From a virus, in the IMG/VR virus record IMGVR_UViG_3300047319_001255, positions 1-38,093 of that record: a DNA stretch of 38,093 bases. The stretch is one strand, 5' to 3'. The position numbers and the translations under genes were made by a program. The first letter of the stretch is position 1. The number at the start of each line of letters is the position of its first letter. Of the stretch, positions 35,463 to 38,093 are shown piece after piece. Under the pieces are notes generated by a model, which saw only the letters and a program-made list of their open reading frames with translations, was not told the origin of the DNA and made no database searches.

Positions 35463-37463
35463 TCAGTATCCCCGACCCCAAGTGCCAACACGAATGCGCC
35501 TGCGCCCAGTTGCTGGATTGATTCCCGGCGTGGCGGCGACCGGCTGCGCTGGATTTTTCAGAATATATTCTTTGGGCGCGGTCGGAGCGGATGCCGGGCT
35601 GCCTATTGCGGGCGCCATCCTCAATCGCTTGGCGATGCGCGTGAGCGACGGCTTCAAAATGTCAATCGCGGCCAGAAGATAAACGCGAATGTCCAATGCC
35701 TCGTTCCGGTCCCTGGTCTTTTCATAATGCTGCGTGGGCCGGAACTGTTTGTAATCGGTTTTCAAAACCTCCGCCGTGAGCTGCGCAAAGTATTCCTCGT
35801 TGTAACCCTGGCCCGTTGGCCAGTGCATGAAGCGCGCGCCGGGCTCCGGCACCATCATCCGTGAAAAAATTGTGTCCTTGGCAATCTTCCCGTCGACGGC
35901 GTAGGTCCGCATCGCGTAATGCCGGTTGAACCTGGTTGTCACGAGCAGATTGTTTCCTCCGGCGGCCACGCCATACACTGGATACACGCGCGGGAAACCG
36001 CAGCGCCTGATGTAATTGCGCACACGCTGCGGTTTGTGCCGCATGTCAATCGAAGTCGCCGTGATTGGAATTTCAATCCCGTCCTCGCGCCGGAACTTCT
36101 GCGCCAGGAAGTCTGAGAGGTCCTGCCAGACGTCGTCCTGCTCCGGGTCCCCTTGGAAGATTTTCGATTCAATGCCCCAGGTCTCATCATCCAGACCCAA
36201 GCCCATGGCCTCGACCTGCAGCCAGGACTTCTGCACATCCACTGCGCTCAGTGCAATAATGACGCCTTCCGGCAGCGACTGCGGGCTGTAATCCTCCGCG
36301 CGGCTCATCAATGGGCCCGGCTCAAGCTTTGATGAATCGGCTTCCTCGAAGGTCTCGGCAAGAAAGGTGTTGGTCCAGGCTTTAAGAGTTTGACGGCCAC
36401 CGGCATCAGCTTCCAGGAACTGGGCAACCATCTGATGGAGACGCGTCTTAAAACCTTTTTTGGCGCGGAAGGGGGAATAGATTCCGTTGAGATGATACCC
36501 GCGCTTGCCTTTGAATGGAGCGGTTGCGCGCCATTCGCCAGCCCGGACCATTTTAACTCGCTCGCCATCACTGAGGTGTGAATGACAATGTTCGCAGGCA
36601 TAAACCGCGTCCGAACCGTCCAAGGCAACCACCGCGAACTTCGATTGGGCATCGGCGGCCGCCATAACGCCATGCGTGACGAGGTGATCTATTCTGCGTT
36701 TCCCCCACAGCACCTGGCGCCATTTCAAGGTCTGATGCTGGCTGCACTTCGGGCAGGGGCAAAACCAGTAGCGCATGTCGGTCTGATCGAACTCCTTTTC
36801 GATGCGGGAGAAACCCTTGACCGTGGGCGAGCTGGATTTGAAAATGACGGCGTTCCAAAAGCTCTCAGTTCGCTTCTCAGCGAGTAGGCAGGGGTCCCCC
36901 TCGGTCCCGGCGCTAGCCTTGAACCGGTCAATCTCGTCCATCAGCACCACGCGCCGCGGTCGCATGGCCAGGCCGCCCGGGGCGTTCGCGCCGGCAACAG
37001 CAATGTCGCCTCCCAGGAAGGTCTTGGATAGAATGGTATTCCCCGAATCCCTCGACCGCGGGTCCCGAACCTTACCCCGGAAGCAGGGGCAATCGCGCAA
37101 CATCGGGGCCAGGCGCGTCTTGCTCCAGGACTCAGCCATCTCGAGCGTGGGCTGGACCATGAGGACCGGGGCCGGGTCCACGTCGATGAAATAGCCGACG
37201 ACGTTGTTTTCAATCTCGGTTTTCCCGACCTGGCTGGCCCACATCAAAACCGTTCCCTGAACGGTTGGATCATGCGGTGTGTCCATCGGCTCGCGCTGGT
37301 AAGGCGCCAGGCTGGACCGAAACTTACCCGGCTGGCTGCTACTCTCCCGCGACAGATACCGGCGCCGGTCCGCCCATTTGCTCACGGTGAGCCTGGGCGG
37401 CCGCGTCAGAATCGGACGAATCCTCCTGGCCGCTTCGATGAACGGGGCGCTTGATAGCTTCAT
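35463..37463 (-). CDS. terL: Terminase large subunit (lambda GpA-like)
   Basis: The 666-residue protein has the GpA-type terminase layout: 'LTVSKWADRRRYLSRESSSQPGKFRS...PYQREPMDTPHDPTVQGTVLMWASQVGKTEI' (ATPase P-loop WASQVGKT), Walker B 'RRVVLMDEIDRF', a zinc-like 'WFCPCPKCSQHQTLKW', and a nuclease region ('IIALSAVDVQ...' and 'AVDGKIAKDTIF'). It packages DNA into the procapsid, cutting concatemers at cos-type ends in GpA relatives. It overlaps TerS by 125 bases. No portal or capsid genes follow on this strand; a promoter-operator region and RadC-like gene lie downstream. Confidence 0.9.
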   Translation of the reverse strand: MKLSSAPFIEAARRIRPILTRPPRLTVSKWADRRRYLSRESSSQPGKFRSSLAPYQREPMDTPHDPTVQGTVLMWASQVGKTEIENNVVGYFIDVDPAPVLMVQPTLEMAESWSKTRLAPMLRDCPCFRGKVRDPRSRDSGNTILSKTFLGGDIAVAGANAPGGLAMRPRRVVLMDEIDRFKASAGTEGDPCLLAEKRTESFWNAVIFKSSSPTVKGFSRIEKEFDQTDMRYWFCPCPKCSQHQTLKWRQVLWGKRRIDHLVTHGVMAAADAQSKFAVVALDGSDAVYACEHCHSHLSDGERVKMVRAGEWRATAPFKGKRGYHLNGIYSPFRAKKGFKTRLHQMVAQFLEADAGGRQTLKAWTNTFLAETFEEADSSKLEPGPLMSRAEDYSPQSLPEGVIIALSAVDVQKSWLQVEAMGLGLDDETWGIESKIFQGDPEQDDVWQDLSDFLAQKFRREDGIEIPITATSIDMRHKPQRVRNYIRRCGFPRVYPVYGVAAGGNNLLVTTRFNRHYAMRTYAVDGKIAKDTIFSRMMVPEPGARFMHWPTGQGYNEEYFAQLTAEVLKTDYKQFRPTQHYEKTRDRNEALDIRVYLLAAIDILKPSLTRIAKRLRMAPAIGSPASAPTAPKEYILKNPAQPVAATPGINPATGRRRIRVGTWGRGY

Positions 37464-38028
37464 CTAAAATCCTTCCCAGGTCGTCAATCAGTTCGTCGCG
37501 CTCATCCTCGGTCAAAGTGCTGGCAAGAATCCGCTGGCGCATCGAGCCAATCGCCGGCGTGAGCCGGGCCACCATCTCATCAACCGGGATGAGCTGCGCG
37601 CTGCGTTCGGCGATTTCGATTTCCAAAAGCTCATTCTCATTGTCCAGCTTGCGCTCGCGCTTTTGGCCCAAGGTCTTGTCCCGGCGTTGGTGCAGTTCCT
37701 TGAAGTATCGAATGATACCGGCGCACGTCGCCTCGACCTGGTAATGACCACGTATCGGCGCGGGGAAGTGCCCCTCGTTGGCCAACTGCCGGTGGCGCTG
37801 GTCTGAGAGGCCGGTGATGGTGCGCAGCTTGTCCTTGTCCCATGTGAGCGGCTTGGTCACCTGGTCGAAGCGAAACAGGAAGGCGCCCTTGATGCTCTCG
37901 TTTAGATTGTATCGCCCGCCGGCCGGCTTGGGAATGCGCCCGGCTTTTACGCAGTCGCGAATTTCCTCCACCGTGAGCTTGGTAAACCCGGAGAGCTGGT
38001 CCGCGCTAACAAGGGCAGCATCAGCCAT
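37339..38028 (-). CDS. Terminase small subunit-like (Nu1-type)
   Basis: The 229-residue protein has two winged HTH-like stretches: 'LVSADQLSGFTKLTVEEIRDCVKAGRIPKPAGGRYNLNES' and 'DKDKLRTITGLSDQRHRQLANEGHFPAPIRGHYQVEAT'. They are typical of Nu1-type small terminases and Nu1-like DNA binding. A charged helical region ('NENELLEIEIAERSAQLIPVDEMVARLTP') follows, and an acidic, disordered C-terminus. It recognises packaging sites for TerL. The C-terminal tail overlaps TerL by 125 bases in another frame. Confidence 0.75.
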   Translation of the reverse strand: MADAALVSADQLSGFTKLTVEEIRDCVKAGRIPKPAGGRYNLNESIKGAFLFRFDQVTKPLTWDKDKLRTITGLSDQRHRQLANEGHFPAPIRGHYQVEATCAGIIRYFKELHQRRDKTLGQKRERKLDNENELLEIEIAERSAQLIPVDEMVARLTPAIGSMRQRILASTLTEDERDELIDDLGRILDEAIKRPVHRSGQEDSSDSDAAAQAHREQMGGPAPVSVAGE

Positions 38029-38093
38029 GCTGCTTGCGGTTGAACTCGCGCATGTGCGGCTCCATGTCCTCCTCCATGTGCCGTTGCAACTCG
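38021..38093 (-). CDS. Unknown protein, C-terminal part cut by window edge
   Basis: The minus-strand frame runs off the right edge. The visible end reads 'ELQRHMEEDMEPHMREFNRKQHG', a charged, Met-rich tail. It ends at TGA 38021-38023 and overlaps the TerS start by eight bases, so it belongs to the same operon. Nothing else can be said. Confidence 0.5.
   Translation of the reverse strand, partial: ELQRHMEEDMEPHMREFNRKQHG

Noticed and set aside
35392-35682. 96-residue plus-strand frame
   Set aside because: Mostly antisense to the TerL C-terminus and starts in the promoter gap; no domain.

Overview
The window is a stretch of tailed-phage DNA, either a phage genome or an integrated prophage, and the host is probably in the phylum Verrucomicrobiota (Limisphaerales/Pedosphaera-like). 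The phage assignment rests on a lambda GpA-type terminase pair, a tape-measure-like protein, RecT, a DnaC-type helicase loader, RusA, holin-like proteins and several phage-only small families. The host guess is an inference from recalled protein style: 'SSIDLKTWT...FYR' modules, LamG domains, an excisionase-like HTH type, an integrase N-terminal fragment and an IS1-family transposase, all resembling verrucomicrobial sequences. No database search was possible.

Layout. (1) 1-9.9 kb, plus strand: tail and surface-protein genes, including a large secreted proline-rich protein, the tape measure, LamG proteins and a P-domain/LamG protein. (2) 9.9-16.9 kb, plus: tightly coupled small genes, including holin-like membrane proteins, a zincin-like protein, three lipoproteins (one of them outer-spanin-like), a DUF1353 protein, a SAM methyltransferase, a DUF1508-like protein, a zinc ribbon apparently starting at CTG, and a LuxR-type HTH protein. 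(3) 16.9-18.5 kb: a control/integration-like region with direct repeats, an integrase N-terminal fragment, two minus-strand regulators, a divergent promoter with a 19-bp palindrome, and two plus-strand regulators. (4) 18.5-26.1 kb, plus: small early genes, a tRNA with CAT anticodon, RecT, a replication initiator, a DnaC-like loader, a PD-(D/E)XK-type nuclease and RusA. (5) 26.1-30.1 kb: a helicase-DNA methyltransferase fusion gene split by a 1,791-bp IS1-family element that carries four small passenger genes and is flanked by an 8-bp target duplication. (6) 30.1-32.1 kb, plus: four genes that all end in the same C-terminal peptide because each junction carries the same ribosome-binding/stop-start repeat, then a ParB-like and a methyltransferase-fold protein. 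(7) 32.1-38.1 kb, minus: radical SAM, two small proteins, an AAA+ ATPase, a structured leader, a RadC-like protein, a consensus promoter, then TerL, TerS and a partial gene.

Most neighbouring plus-strand genes overlap by ATGA or GTGA, which indicates translational coupling and is what supports at least a dozen very small genes. The plus-strand block and the minus-strand block converge at about 32.11 kb.

The points most worth a second look are the repeated junction cassette at 30.3-30.84 kb, the passenger-carrying IS1-family element, the concentration of Sec-secreted and lipidated proteins in a phage tail/lysis region, a 53-bp exact direct repeat joining two secreted proteins, a tRNA nested in a coupled reading frame, and the minus-strand radical SAM/AAA+/RadC operon with a structured inter-gene RNA beside the terminase.
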